Below are positions 21,664 to 33,310 of a stretch of DNA of 64,000 nucleotides, piece after piece. The stretch is from Symsagittifera roscoffensis (lineage: Eukaryota; Xenacoelomorpha; Acoela; Convolutidae). The stretch's first letter is position 1. Each line of letters starts with the position of its first letter. Position numbers and translations under genes: made by a program. Location of the stretch: assembly GCF_963678635.1 (NCBI RefSeq), contig NC_087067.1:1548001-1612000 (forward strand), in the 5' to 3' direction. The notes under the pieces were generated by a model. The model saw nothing but the letters and a program-made list of their open reading frames with translations, was not told the origin of the DNA and did not search any database.

Positions 21664-22890
21664 AAGGTTTAGGATGACGGATGCAAAAATTTTTTAGGTG
21701 ATTTCTATTTTCTTAGACTGTTAGTCCTTACGATTTTTTGGTTAGCTTAACCTGGGTTTTTTTGTTCAGGGTTGGAGAGAAAAGTATATCGATTCCGAAG
21801 AATGATTTTTTACTTTCTCGTGGCTAGTATAAGCTAAGGTGTTAACTTACTTAATCTTACTTAAGGGTAGTGATTGTGTTCAGGGTTGGAGAATAGTAAA
21901 TCGATCCACAAGGTTCAGGTATAATTAGAACGCGAGTAGTTCGTTAGATACTATTTTAAACTTACTAAGTCTAAGATTTATCCTGGGTCTGGTAAGAGGG
22001 GGGATCAAGTGAAGGATGAATAACCGAAGTTCTTCACTGTTTATCCTAATTTGAATGATTAGTTTTGTTCAAAAATTTCTGTTAGTCCTGGGTTTTTAGA
22101 AAGGGTTGGATAGTGAATCGACGTTTGAGGTCGTTAGACACTAGCTAAGTGGGTGGGGGAGAACAAAATTGTTCTTTTTGATCCAAGGATAGGCCTTGAT
22201 GATCAAGTTTTAAATTTAATTAAATAGAAAATGATTTAAGATCCAAGGATGAGCCTTGATGATCTGATTTTAAATTTATGTGAATTTAAGTTTAAAATGA
22301 TTTAAATTTGTGTAGAGAAAAGATTTAGTGTTTTTATGATATTAGTGAGCTTATGAATGCTGTTATGTTTAGGTGATGAAGCTGGAACAACAGGATGATT
22401 TATGATTACTAACCATTTATTGTCATGCTACTAATTTTTATTTTGATTTTTCAATAAATATTTTTCAAACATGTTTTGTATATTACTGCAGAATTTAGGA
22501 AAACGATCTGAGATCTCCTTATCAATCGTTATTGTATATTAATAATTTTTTTAGCGCCTGAAATGATTTTGAAGATTGACTTCAAGATTTTATGTTTGCA
22601 AATGAAAATCTAAATTCATTGCTAGTAGTATTCTAAATACAAAAGTTTGTGTTGGCTTTTGCCGAACTATCATATAACTATATGGTAAGTTTCTACTTTG
22701 TCGTATGTCGTCTCTGGTTCGAGGTCTTCTTGCAATTCCGGGTAGTTCTCTTATCGTTCGGAATATTGGCTTTGATCTATTGAGTCGTAGAGACATTTCG
22801 ATTAAATTATCGTCGTGTAACATTTTAAAAATGTTTTGTCTAAATTCTAATCTATTTTTGGTTAATTCTAAGCTATTAAGGTCTTGTTCG
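21664..22890 (-). other. 5' leader of the giant gypsy element
   Basis: About 1.2 kb between the primer site and ORF1 with no credible gene. It holds three diverged copies of a motif with core AGGGTTGGA followed by ATCGA (near 21,770, 21,890 and 22,105). It also holds a tandem pair beginning GATCCAAGGAT (near 22,180 and 22,240). Repeated motifs in this position are candidates for packaging or translation-control structures. Confidence 0.5.
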
Positions 22891-22908
22891 AGACTTATGG
22901 TCGCACCA
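22891..22908 (-). promoter_or_regulatory. Candidate primer binding site
   Basis: Two bases after the 5' LTR the minus strand reads TGGTGCGACCATAAGTCT. TGG at this place matches the CCA end of a tRNA primer. I could not fold the continuation as a tRNA T-arm, so the primer is not identified. Confidence 0.45.
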
Positions 22909-22910
22909 GA

Positions 22911-23320
22911 TGAGTTAGGACCGAAGTGTATAACTCATAGAGTAATTTCGGATAGGGTACACCGTCTGCTCGTCACGCTATCTTATTTTCGGCCGGATAG
23001 ATTTGTGCAACTTCTTAGTCTAATACCGATCCTAATCTTACTCTTATACTATCTAGTCTCAGGTTGTTTAACTAGTCTCTGCTAGGCTCAATAGATCTAG
23101 GGTATACTGGTTTATTGCGGCTGCTGAAGTCTTCTTGGAGAGTCAACTAATTTCTAAGTTAAATTCAAACCTCTCTGGTGCTGAAATTACAAGTAATTTC
23201 AGCACTTACAAATAAGTGGGTTGTTAGTTAGATGGATCATGATTGGTTAATATTAAATACTTTACAGTGGTAAAATATCTAATTTATCCAATCATAAAAT
23301 GTAGTTTAGATCAGGTTCCA
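22911..23320 (-). repeat. 5' LTR of the giant gypsy element
   Basis: 410 bp, a direct repeat of 4467-4870 with four substitutions and a 6-bp insertion inside the small palindrome. AGAT follows at 23,321-23,324, matching the AGAT before the other LTR. Confidence 0.93.
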
Positions 23321-24000
23321 AGATGCATCCTGACAAAGACCCCGAATCAGACCTCATCGGAGAGATCACTGCAAAAAATCAAGACGTTGATCACGAGAGT
23401 ATGTGACTCATTAGAAATGACAAGCCGATTCGTTTCTAGGCTGCACAGAAAGGAGCATTAATAATTTCAACCCCTAATTTCAATTTAATTTTGGATTTTA
23501 TACATTTTTTTTCAGGAAGTGAGGGTAAGAATAACGGCATAAAAATATTATCAGTCAAAAAATTGAAAACCGTAAGATCACCAGATGATCTAGAGGCAGT
23601 AACGGATGAACGTTCTCAAAATTTCAGACACAAGAATAATAAAACACACATACTTTTAGTTACTAACGGAGTGTTCATTCAATAAATACTATTAACTGAG
23701 AGCGATTTTACTCTGACAGAGAAAACACGTGCAATAGCAACCACTGCGGATATGAGTTACAAAACAGCAAAAGCAGCTGATTTTAGGTGAACGTGCAAGT
23801 ATGTTTTTGCAACAATTGCAAGAGAACATTTGTGAAAAAACAGAAGTTTTTACTTCAGCAAAGCCAAGATTAGTAGTTTTAACCGCTTTACGGCTGGCGG
23901 CATCGCAAATACCAGGAAACAACATGCACAACAGCGACGGGAAACAACTTGCAAAACAGCGGACACAACAACGCCACGATTGCAGCTATTGATGTGGTCA
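23321..24000 (+). pseudogene. Ty3/gypsy relic copy 2, continuation
   Basis: This resumes the relic cut at 4466. From 23,470 it aligns with 1790-2230 of copy 1: both read CCCCTAA then a TTTTAATTTTGGATTTT block, and GCGGATATGAGTTACAAAACAGC near 23,745 matches GCGGATCTGAGTTTCAAAACAGC near 2079. No intact reading frame remains. Confidence 0.6.
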
Positions 24001-27000
24001 AGACAGTCCCAAAAATTTGGCACATCTACTAACGGGACTTTTCAAAGTTTAAATTGATTACATTTAGCTTCCTCCGGTATGCCCTCCGGATGTTGGATGG
24101 CACGAGATAGTGCTTCAGTAATATGTATTCTATCGTAATTGAATTTGAGGGTCTACTGTAAAGCAAAACGGTGGGACCAGCCAACGCCCGACTTCTGCAG
24201 TATGTGAAAATAGACCACCGAGAAAGAAAAAATGAAAAACTTGGGATATTTTTGAAAAAAAAACCACCGCCAAATTGGCAACACGTGAAGCAGTTCAAGC
24301 AATGACAATTCCGCCTGCCCAAATCAGGAAGAGAGGACAAATCCAATTCTAGTAGCTGCAGAAAGTGACGTGAATCGCTACAATGGCCTGTTTAGGGTGC
24401 ACGAGTCTGTGTTTGCAGCCTACTTTAAAGTTGAAATGAAATAGGAGAAAATAGTGAATAGAGCGATTTCAGGGTACTGTTTTGACCGGATGTAATCAAG
24501 CTGGCTGCAACTGACATAGATTGGAGACAGTCTCTGTCAATGGCCAAAAGGGTACAGAAAAAAAAACAGATATGAAACCCATTAGGATAGTCTTAGCAGA
24601 GAATTGAAGAAGAAGCTACAGGGTGTCAGAATGAGAGAAAAGCAATGCTCAGTTGGAAGCTTTGGTTTTGACAACTTAACCAGAGTCAAATGAAAGGTTG
24701 CAGTTGTCTCCTCGAATTAAAGCATCCTGCGTGGACTCGGTTGAAGGAGCTCCATCAATTATCACCAGGATTCTTGCCTACATGCTCAAAGCATTTGACC
24801 GAGTAAAAGGAAAAGGAGACAAGACGAAAAAATTTTCGGACAACTTGAGCAGGATAACTCTGGAATCACTCTGGATGGAAAATGTACGAGGCGAGGACGG
24901 CTGCACGCAAGCAGACAGCACGCGAGAAGGATTGCGAGCAGTCCATTCTGTCAATGACACACCCTGGATTTTCACGCTTTTTGATCAGAGATATCATAAA
25001 AGCAGTCACTGGATTTTTTAGAGTAGTGGTCCTGGTATTGTTCGTGACGTTTGGAGCAGAAACATTCCAGAAGAAACCTGCCATACTACAGGTTGAGGGA
25101 GTGAAAGTTCTACGGGATTGCTTGCTGGTTTTGATTGGCTTCACTTACGGTGCGTTTGCTAGTTTGATAGCTCTGACTCATTACCCGAGCAAATGCAAGA
25201 ACTTGTCAAGAAGTTCGATAAGGAGAAATCAATGGCTTCTTGAACGAAGATGAGAGCTTTGAAGCACAATTTCTTGCAATGCCTTTTGCAGCAGAGACAT
25301 TTAGAAACTGGGAGGCGTAAGGTAGGTATTGACGCCTGTATGATAATGAGAATTGACCATCTCTTCTGAAAAGGGGAATCAGTGAGTTTGTGACTGCATT
25401 ATACGGTCCGGCAGTGATATTTGCATTCCCCAACTGAAAGGTGGGAATCTGCAGTTAGTCGGTGTTGAACTTGAACCTCATCTGAGTAATTGATAAGATA
25501 ACACTCAAAAAGTGCGTGCAGAGCGTTCATTGAGAATCTATGAATGAGGAACTGCTGCCTGTAAGTATAGCAGAGCCAGAACTAATAGCAGTTAACTTCA
25601 ACGATCTTTTCTGTGACAGGATGGGTGATAAGGACACTGGACATTTTAAATTACACCCGAAGCGCTAGAATGTGAGGCATCTCTGACAACTTTTGATGAG
25701 ATCAGGAAAAATCTGAAAACTGGCATGTCTTCGAAGAAATTCCGGAACAAAAAAATTTCTCCGAGCAAATTTCGTTTTACACGCACTAAGACTGAGGACG
25801 TTTGAAACAAATGAAAGAAGGATGGCAGCTTTCATTGAGACAACAAACCTTCATTTTCTTTCATCAGCATCTTTGGAGCACACATAGTTCTCATAATCTT
25901 AGGAATCAACCAAAAGGAGAATGAGCAAAATAACGGCTTCCAAGCCAGGAATAATTGATGGAGATTGTGTAACGGAATAAAACTGTGGTGTTCTCAACGT
26001 TAGGAAAGAATTCATACCATTAGGAATGTTGTTAACTGATGTAGCTCTAGAACCCTTAGGCTGTGAGAAAAATATATTGGTACACAAAAACAACATTGAA
26101 GGCGACTTACTCATGCCGTGTCTCCCATGGAGAGAAATCAACGGCGCGCATTGAGGATCCATGGGGTCGGGACCGACTGGAGGCCATGGACCGAATCACA
26201 GTCCAGGAGCTGATCACGACAGATAGTAACTAATCTATCAAGGTCCAATTGCAAAAACACCAGGAGGTTGAAGACTCGAGCGAGCGTCAAGTTCAGACTT
26301 GGAATTGCTGCTTGATAAAGAAAGTTTGATTGAAGCAGCGGTGAGAATCGCAAAACAGGAGGGAGACAACTCTTCTACGCCGCAATCTCCTACAGTTTCT
26401 ATGAACCAATTGACAACGTGCTGGAGAGCAGTTCTCTTGGCAACGCTGCACAAACTACAGGCGATTCATCTTCTTGATTCGCCTGTATAGTGTGCATCAG
26501 TTTGGTAATAATAATGAATCATCACGCAGAAGACACAGCTAGAGTACTTTTCATAGCAACTTTCCGCGAGGAATAATGGGAAGTGCATCATCGCATCATC
26601 GTAATCATGAAAGCAGGACTGGCCGTGGCTTTAATAGAATGGCATTTATGGAAAAAGCTTGGTCGGAAGTACAGCAAAACGGGACCAATGCAGTGTTAAA
26701 AACAGGTGTCAGTCGACCACTTATTTTTAAAATCTAAACAGACAAGATAAATGTGAGGAAAGATGAGGAAACCTCACAGCAGTTTGACTATTGATGAAAT
26801 TGAAGCAATTCCTCCTATCCAATCAACGTACTAGAAGAAAAGCGACAAAATGTTGCAATTTTCCGGATCAAAAAGGGTTATCTGACCAGAGTTAGAAGTT
26901 AAGCGGATCAAGAACCTGAAAATGAAAAAAAAAAGCAAAGTTATGGGCAAAAAAAACTGGAAAAGCGAAAATCAATCCACGATCTCCGGTCAAAAAACTA

Positions 27001-28215
27001 AACATAAGAAAAAGCAAACAATTAGAAGATGCGAAAGATTTAGGAGAGGGCATTGACATATCGCAAGTCAACTCAAAGACGAACGAGTTAGGGATGGCAC
27101 AAACTATCTTCAAGGCAGGTCTGAAATCTTGAAATCTGCGAGCAACTTAACAAAAAAAAACCGACTTCGCTCTCGTTGGCGTAACGCTAGAACTGTAAAT
27201 CCTGATTTTGGCTCATGGATGAGTCGTGAAAAAGGTATTGTTTTGGCTCATGGATGAGTCGTGAAAAAGGTATTGTCACAGGACAACTTACAGCTGCCAA
27301 ACATATTAGATTACTACCCTGAAATGTGAGCTTGCTGGCGGATATGGAAATATTGTTGTTGAGAAACTCAGCGAGAGGACACGCGAATTTGGATCGAAAT
27401 ATGCGTGAGATGATGTCTGGACTAGAAGTCTGGACTTTGTAAATGCAGGCACTAGAAGACACTAGTACCGAAGCGAACCAATGCGAGTGATATATTGGAA
27501 CCTTTGAAAAAAGTAGACAAAATAAAAGAGATCTCTAAAAAAGAGCTCAGAAAATTGAATAAAATTGTAAGACACTGATAAAACTGATAAGGCAAAAATA
27601 TTATTGGTATGCTTTTGGGATTTTCCGATGGCGAAAATTTTTTTCGTAAGCAGAGACAAGTGTGATTGTGATTCGACTATGGCCAAGCAGTTTTACTGAG
27701 AAAACGGGCGTCCATAATATCAACCGTGAGATAAATTGGAAAGCGGTAGGTGTAGCTGGGCTATTATTCGAAAACAGATTACTGCATCTTCTCTACCAAA
27801 AATTGAGTGGACACTGGATTTTGGATTGGGAATCTCAGATAAACTTTGGAGAGCAAGCTAGATGGTTGTGTGGAAATAATGAAGCCATCATGGCGCCCAA
27901 GTCCTAACAGAGACATGGTGTTGCGAGCAACACAAGAAGGAACTCAATGCTAGCTGCAATCTGCGTGACATATTCACTATGTATAATCTAATTACTTTAA
28001 TCTCCACGAGCAATCAATAGAAAACTGTCGAGTTGCCTCCTTGGGGACAAGAAAACTGGATCGAACTTAGTAGCTGTCTGCTAAGAACCTCGAAGCTCAT
28101 ATCTATGTATGTCTCCATTTGGTAAAGGCATTAATGAAACAACTTAGGCAATTGAGTATGATGTTTGTAAGCCACCGATGAAAATAAAAACGGAAAGGTA
28201 ACTAGTAGCTGACTG
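24001..28215. other. Decayed repetitive DNA, no gene supported
   Basis: Short frames occur on both strands but none shows a recognisable domain or continues across neighbouring stops. A plus-strand stretch near 24,690-25,310 reads protein-like in several frames and may be an old gag or host fragment, but I cannot name it. Base composition is less T/G-skewed than in the gypsy element. Confidence 0.35.
27206..27275. repeat. 35-bp tandem duplication
   Basis: The 35-bp unit starting TTTTGGCTCATGGATGAGTC occurs twice in a row without change (27,206-27,240 and 27,241-27,275). Confidence 0.9.
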
Positions 28216-28290
28216 TCATGGGGAAACGGAAGTTAATCTATCGAATGCACTGGGGTTTAGGAGCATGTATGGTTTTTCTGGAGTCACGAT
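28216..28290 (+). repeat. Left flank repeat of LINE-1 (candidate long target duplication)
   Basis: 28,216-28,239 (ATGGGGAAACGG...AATCTAT) recurs exactly at 33,193-33,216, just after the LINE-1 tail. The next 45 bases (CGAATGCACTGGGG...GAGTCAC) recur in diverged form at 54,078-54,122, just beyond LINE-2. Together this fits a target duplication of about 70 bp made by LINE-1 and later split by LINE-2. Confidence 0.5.
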
Positions 28291-28778
28291 TGCATCTGAA
28301 GCAGAATCTTGAGATGTTGAAGTTTTGAGTCTTAGACAAGATAAGGGATATCACGTGCCAGCGGGAGTTCTATATCTGGTGGCTTTGAGAGTGGCTACTT
28401 TTTGCAAAAATTGCTATCCAGTGCATTTCGTGATAGTGGACGCAAAAAGCCAACGTACATTGATCGATGAACACTTTTCCGAGTCAAAGTCTGTGGGACT
28501 AGCAAAAATAACAGAAAAATATTAGGAGTTACTCCATTTAACATTGTGAGCGTCTTGACACAGCCATTGGAGAAGTATCATGCTAAAGCACAATTAGTTA
28601 CTTGCCACTATCTACTGCAGACATTTTGGTACCCGGCGCGTAGTAATCTGGTAGTGATTTGGCCGTTGGAGAGCTGCTCTCCATGGGCTTACCAGACTCA
28701 TCACATCCATCAAGAGCCAGTATGATGGCGATTAAAGCTTGCTGATCCTGTTCACTCTTTCCCTGGACTGAATCTTGA

Positions 28779-29277
28779 CCCTAGCACGTCAAATTACTGC
28801 CTCGATTATTTTACATCAACCCCTCTCAGGAACTGCAAAATTGTTCTCTGGCACGATTTATTAAATAACACAATAACATCGCACCCGAAAAAAGGCAATA
28901 TACCCCAAACAATCGAAGAACTGATTGCGACCCTTAACACTATTCCAAAACTCCTTTGCGTCGTTACCTGTCAACGCAAAGGTGCTCCCTACATATTCGA
29001 CGATCTTCTGAATTCATAAGACTGTTACGTCATTGACGTGACCAAACATATTATCACTGCTTCCGAAAGAATTGACGAATCGTTAATTGCCGAATACCGA
29101 AAACTGCACCAGGCTGCTTACATAGAGTCGAGGACTCTAGCCACTGTGCTGCACTATTTTCCCGACTTCAATAGAATCTTCAAAACACGTGGCACGAAGC
29201 GTCGAACGGCTGCCGAGAAGCGCAAGCTAAACGGCGAAAATTCTAAACAGTACGCAAATCTGAGTCCTAAACCTTAA
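28779..29277 (+). pseudogene. LINE-1 ORF0 (unknown domain, one internal stop)
   Basis: A frame of about 165 codons ahead of ORF1, interrupted by one TAA at about 29,018. It reads CKIVLWHDLLNNTI...LLCVVTCQRKGAPYIFDDLL and then a basic tail. LINE-2 has a homologous fragment in the same place (DVTKH, VLHYYPNLHAIFKTR), so this is a conserved part of the LINE and not a chance frame. I cannot name the domain. The WHD and ending with basic residues suggest a nucleic-acid role, which is inference. Confidence 0.55.
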
Positions 29278-29335
29278 AATCTCAACAGGCGTGCTCATCG
29301 ATTCTCTGGCTCTGAGCCCCTTTTAAGATTTTAAG

Positions 29336-30223
29336 ATGTCTAAACATAACACCCGAAATCGGGTCAAGTCAGTCTCTGATTCTTGTAGTACGTGCTGCGA
29401 GAAAATCCTTAAAAATGAAAGCTCTCTCGACTGCTTTTGCTGTGGCTGTCGAATGCACCTGAATGAAGACTGCACTGGTCTAAGTGAAGCCGCTGTCAAT
29501 GGAGTACCAGCCTTAGGATAAAATGCTTTATTGATATGCAACAAATGCGTTGAAGAAAAACGTCAAGATAATTTGACCCAAGCTGCCCATGAAATTACAA
29601 CCTCAAAAGAACTTCGAGATACTCAAACGAAAACCCTGGAAAACGAAATGACTAACCTCGAAAAAACAGTGACCGAAATCAAAACGCTGCTAAGCACAAA
29701 AAAACCTGATTCAAATTATCCAACCCAACCTAGCTCAATTGCCAGTCGCCAAAAACCGCCACCGAAACCCACCGAGGAACTCGATGGCATTCGCTTACGA
29801 GGAATCCCTGAATCAACGAAGAAGGAAGCAAGATTGCGCCAAGAACACGATCTCGCCGAAGTTCAAAAAGTATTGACCCATATGGAGGTCAATGCCTCAA
29901 TTGGCGATGTCATACGCCTGGGTCGATATGACGAGAACAAGATAAGAACAATCCTATTAAAAGTGCCCAATGCATACCAACGACGAATGATATTGCCATC
30001 TGCGATGAAACTGAAAAACGCCCCTCAACCAATTTTCCTCAGCCGACAACTGACAAAGGAAGAAGCTGATCAAGAAAACCTTACCCTCGTCAGAAGAAGG
30101 CAACTTATCAGCGACAAATCTGTAGACAGAAAGGACATAAGAATCCACGATGCAACTCTGTACATTCGAAAAGGTGGAAAGTGGATAAAAGAGAAACTTC
30201 AAGATCCCGAAGCACCCAATTGA
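29336..30223 (+). pseudogene. LINE-1 ORF1 (PHD-like zinc finger, coiled coil, RNA-binding CTD)
   Basis: Starts at ATG 29,336. A Cys-rich N-terminus (CSTCCEKIL...CFCCGCRMHLNEDC...CNKC) forms a PHD-like zinc finger as in ORF1 of CR1-group LINEs. A coiled-coil stretch with heptads (TKTLENEMTNLEKTVTEIK) follows, then a domain with IRLRGIPES and TILLKVP like the RRM-type CTD of LINE ORF1 proteins. One in-frame TAA at 29,519-29,521 sits where LINE-2 has Lys (LGKN), so the copy is dead by a single AAA-to-TAA change. The ORF ends in TGA and ORF2 follows in the same frame. Confidence 0.75.
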
Positions 30224-30232
30224 CTTGCAGCG

Positions 30233-33109
30233 ATGATGAATATCCTTGTTTACAATGTCAGAAGTATTCTTGAGTATCAACGGCGGACAACCTTCTCTAA
30301 TGCTGTCCAAGTAAAAAAACGCTTATCAAGTCATCTGCCTAACTGAAACCTGGTTGACAGAAAGCATCGGCGACGCTGCACTTTTTCTGACAAACTACGT
30401 TATCCACCGAAATGACAGACCAAGAGACAAAGGCTTGACAAAACATGGTGGCGTACTCATAGCAGTAAACCGTAACATTCCAAGCAGCCAAATCAATTCC
30501 GCGTTTCAAGATTGTGTTATCATCCGCACATCACTGTTTAATATGCTGCATCTACAGCGCTCCTGCAAACAGTACCTACACATGGGGAATCTCAGATCTA
30601 ATCGAACTCCTAAAGTTCCTGAGGCGTAAGCAATTTGAACAAAGTGCAATTTGTTCGTACAAAGTTGGAGATATAAATTTTACCTTACACACTGGCCGTC
30701 AATGACTTCAACTTCTCTAGATGAGCAGTCGATCCTTGACGAACTCTGTGAGTCAAACTTCCAACAACTAATAAAAACCCCTGATGGAAAATCACTAGAC
30801 ATTCCCCTTAGTAACAAACCGCAATTTGTCACCAGCGTAAAACTTGACAACCGTCTGAGTAGTCTATTCAGTTCCGACCATTTGCCACTCCATGCCAAAG
30901 TCTCATTTGACTACCGACCTGTTCATAATAAGACACCAGCCATCAAACAAAAACTAGATTTTGGCATTTTCGCGTACAAGAAAGCAAACTGGGAAGAAGT
31001 GAATGAACTCATTCGTCAACACCCCTTCCAACCATTTTGCTTGAGCAACGTTGAACTGATGCTCGATCATTGGTACGAGTGGTTATACGAAATACTACAG
31101 GACCTGCTACCTATCACTACAAAACACAGGTCTGAACTAGCTCCTTGGGTGGGAAGCGATTCCTCCAACCTTATCAAGAAATTAAGTACACTCCAACTTA
31201 AAATCAGCGAAAACCTACCCCATCGAACAAAGGCAAAATTGAAAATCTGCAAACTGAACTAACACTGTCCCTTCAAAACGACCAGCATCTCCACGAAAAA
31301 ATGCTTTTCGAGAATGGGAAATTTAGCGAAATACAACGATATCTGAAATCGATCACCAAGTCTCGCATGATCCCTTCAGATATCTTCCTAGATCAAAAAA
31401 TAGCCAATACAGACGCTCAAAAAGCTTAATTGTTAAACATATATTTTCAATCAGTTTTCACACGAAACGCCAACGTTGGGAAAGCAGAACGACAAGATAA
31501 CTTTCTTCTGAATAGTATCAATTTCACTATCAATGAAATAGAAGATGCCCTGAACGAGCTGCACGTAAATAAGGCAAATGGACCAGACATGATTGGAAAT
31601 ACTCTTCTGAAAAACCCCTCAAAGTCACTACCGAAATCACTTCACTTACTGTTCAACTTGATTGCAAATAAAGCGATATTTCCAACAAAATAGAAGATCA
31701 GCGAAATCGCACCAATTTTCAAAGACAGGGATAAACAAGATGTATCAAACTACAGGCCGATCAGCCTGCTCTCAGCAGATTCAAAACTGCTTGAGAAACT
31801 AATATTTTATAAACTGGCCCAAATTGTCTACCCAACCCTAACACCAGACCAACACGGTTTTAGACCTAAACGATCGACGATAACAAAACTAATAGAGTAT
31901 CTACACGAGATATTTAGCTGCCTAGATTCGCCAAACTGCAACTACCTGAACACCTTCTACTTGGACTTTCAAAAGGCTTTTGACAAAGTCTCCCACGGAA
32001 TCCTCATGGAGAAATTATCGACTTCTGGAATTGGAGGAAATTGTTTATCCCTGATACACAGCTACCTCTCGAACCGGAAGCAAACAGTGAGGTTGAATGA
32101 CACAATTTCCGGAGAGCTGGAAGTCTTCAGCGGCGTTCCCCAGGGCTCTATACTCGGGCCGCTTCTCTTTCTAGTCTTCATTAATGATCTACCGTCCTGT
32201 GTCATGTCCGCAACATGTGGTTATGCAGACAACTACAAAATTGTTGGAGACAACCCTTTAACTCTCAACATAGATGATAGGAGACTTTGGAGGTGGTGCG
32301 AGGAAAACTGCATGTCAATGAACCTGACGAAAAGTAAAGTCCTCTGTATCAAACGATCAGCTACGATTGCATTCCCCAGTTACAGCTTCGAAACCACTGA
32401 ACTAATGAAAGATCTGGGCATCCTGATAACCGACACGCCCTCTTGGACGCAACACGCAAAAAAGAGGGCTGAAAAAGCCTTAAACGCTCTCTTCGTACTC
32501 AAAAGGAATCTCTCAAAGGCGAATTTCGCGACCAGAAAAAACGCATATATCTGTTACGTTGCCCCAATTCTGTGCTACGGCTCAGCTATCTGGAAACCAT
32601 CAAAAGGTGACTTAGGAATCATAGAAAGTGTGCAGCGGAAAGCTATCTCGTGGATTTTCATGACAAGCAATAGCCATATCTCCTATAAAGACAAACTCGT
32701 GAAATTTAACATTCTTCCTTTATCTCTATACCAAGAGCTTCATGTTGGACTGCTGTTTGCAAAAATACTAGCTGGAAAAGTTGACATCGACTGGAGAAGC
32801 CATGTAAGCATCACTGACGTTGGAAACCGAAGAGCTCATATGACACGAAATTTCGTCTGCAAACAAATGCGTCTGAAGAAGTGCGAGTCGGATTTCTGAT
32901 TTCGGGCATGTCATCTTGCTAATCTGTACAATGAATACTTCAAATGTGACATATTGTTTGACCCAGAATGTAAAAACAGACTTCTAGGAATGTACACAAA
33001 GTTTTTCAAAACTCGCAACAACGAATCAGACACATGCACTTGGCGCATTTTATGCGAATGCAACAACTGTAGAGACCTGAAGAAACTTACACTTATAACC
33101 GAAAACTAA
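30233..33109 (+). pseudogene. LINE-1 ORF2 (endonuclease, reverse transcriptase), broken
   Basis: Begins ATGATGAATATCCTTGTTTACAA (MMNILVYNVRSI), the first motif of an APE-type endonuclease; LTETWL follows in another frame, showing a frameshift near 30,320. RT blocks: NYRPISLL near 31,750, FYLDFQKAFDKVSHG near 31,955, GVPQGSILGPLLFL near 32,135, and the catalytic box as YADN instead of YADD near 32,225. In-frame stops include TAA near 31,427, TAG near 31,691 and TGA at 32,897 where LINE-2 has Trp. The C-terminus has a Cys-rich end (CTWRILCECNNC). Confidence 0.8.
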
Positions 33110-33171
33110 ACTTTGAACAATGCAATGACTGGGTTTTATGCGAACCCTTGGATTATATTCCTAAATCCTTT

Positions 33172-33246
33172 GTTATTAATATTATTATTATTATGGGGAA
33201 ACGGAAGTTAATCTATAATAATAATAATCATAATAATAATAATAAA
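33172..33246. repeat. Tail-to-tail junction of two LINEs
   Basis: (ATT)n, the tail of LINE-1, then the 24-bp flank copy at 33,193-33,216, then (AAT)n, which is the tail of minus-strand LINE-2. Confidence 0.75.
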
Positions 33247-33310
33247 ACAGAATTTAGGATACATCCATGGGAGTTAGCTCCCGAATCAAGTTTATGAGAT
33301 CAATCATATT

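Larger units (their letters stand above)
4467..23320 (-). mobile_element. 18.85-kb Ty3/gypsy retrovirus-like LTR element
   Basis: The 404-bp sequence at 4467-4870 recurs at 22,911-23,320. Both copies start TGAGTTAGG and end GGTTCCA on the plus strand. They differ by four substitutions and one 6-bp indel, so the insertion is fairly young. AGAT flanks both sides (4463-4466 and 23,321-23,324), a 4-bp target duplication typical of gypsy-group integrases. All genes read on the minus strand: ORF1, gag, pol, ORF3, env-like, ORF4. The element is about twice the usual 5-10 kb of animal gypsy elements. The extra length comes from long 5' and 3' noncoding regions, a large gag, and ORF3 and ORF4. Confidence 0.95.
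28291..33192 (+). mobile_element. LINE-1: CR1/L2-like non-LTR retrotransposon, inactive
   Basis: A plus-strand non-LTR element with an upstream ORF0, a PHD-type ORF1, an ORF2 with endonuclease and reverse transcriptase, and a 3' (ATT)n tail at about 33,172-33,191. It is related to LINE-2 (minus strand) at roughly half of residues. It carries several stops and frameshifts. The 5' boundary is uncertain: ORF0 coding starts near 28,779, and 28,291-28,778 may be 5' UTR or older flank. Confidence 0.75.

Noticed and set aside
22871-22910. A tRNA gene or tRNA-like element next to the 5' LTR (GTTCGAG...CACCA)
   Set aside because: The T-arm and acceptor stem do not pair; only the primer-site match is supportable.
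24698-25253. Overlapping 107- and 123-codon plus frames as a host gene
   Set aside because: No splice or domain support, and similar-sized frames exist on the opposite strand.
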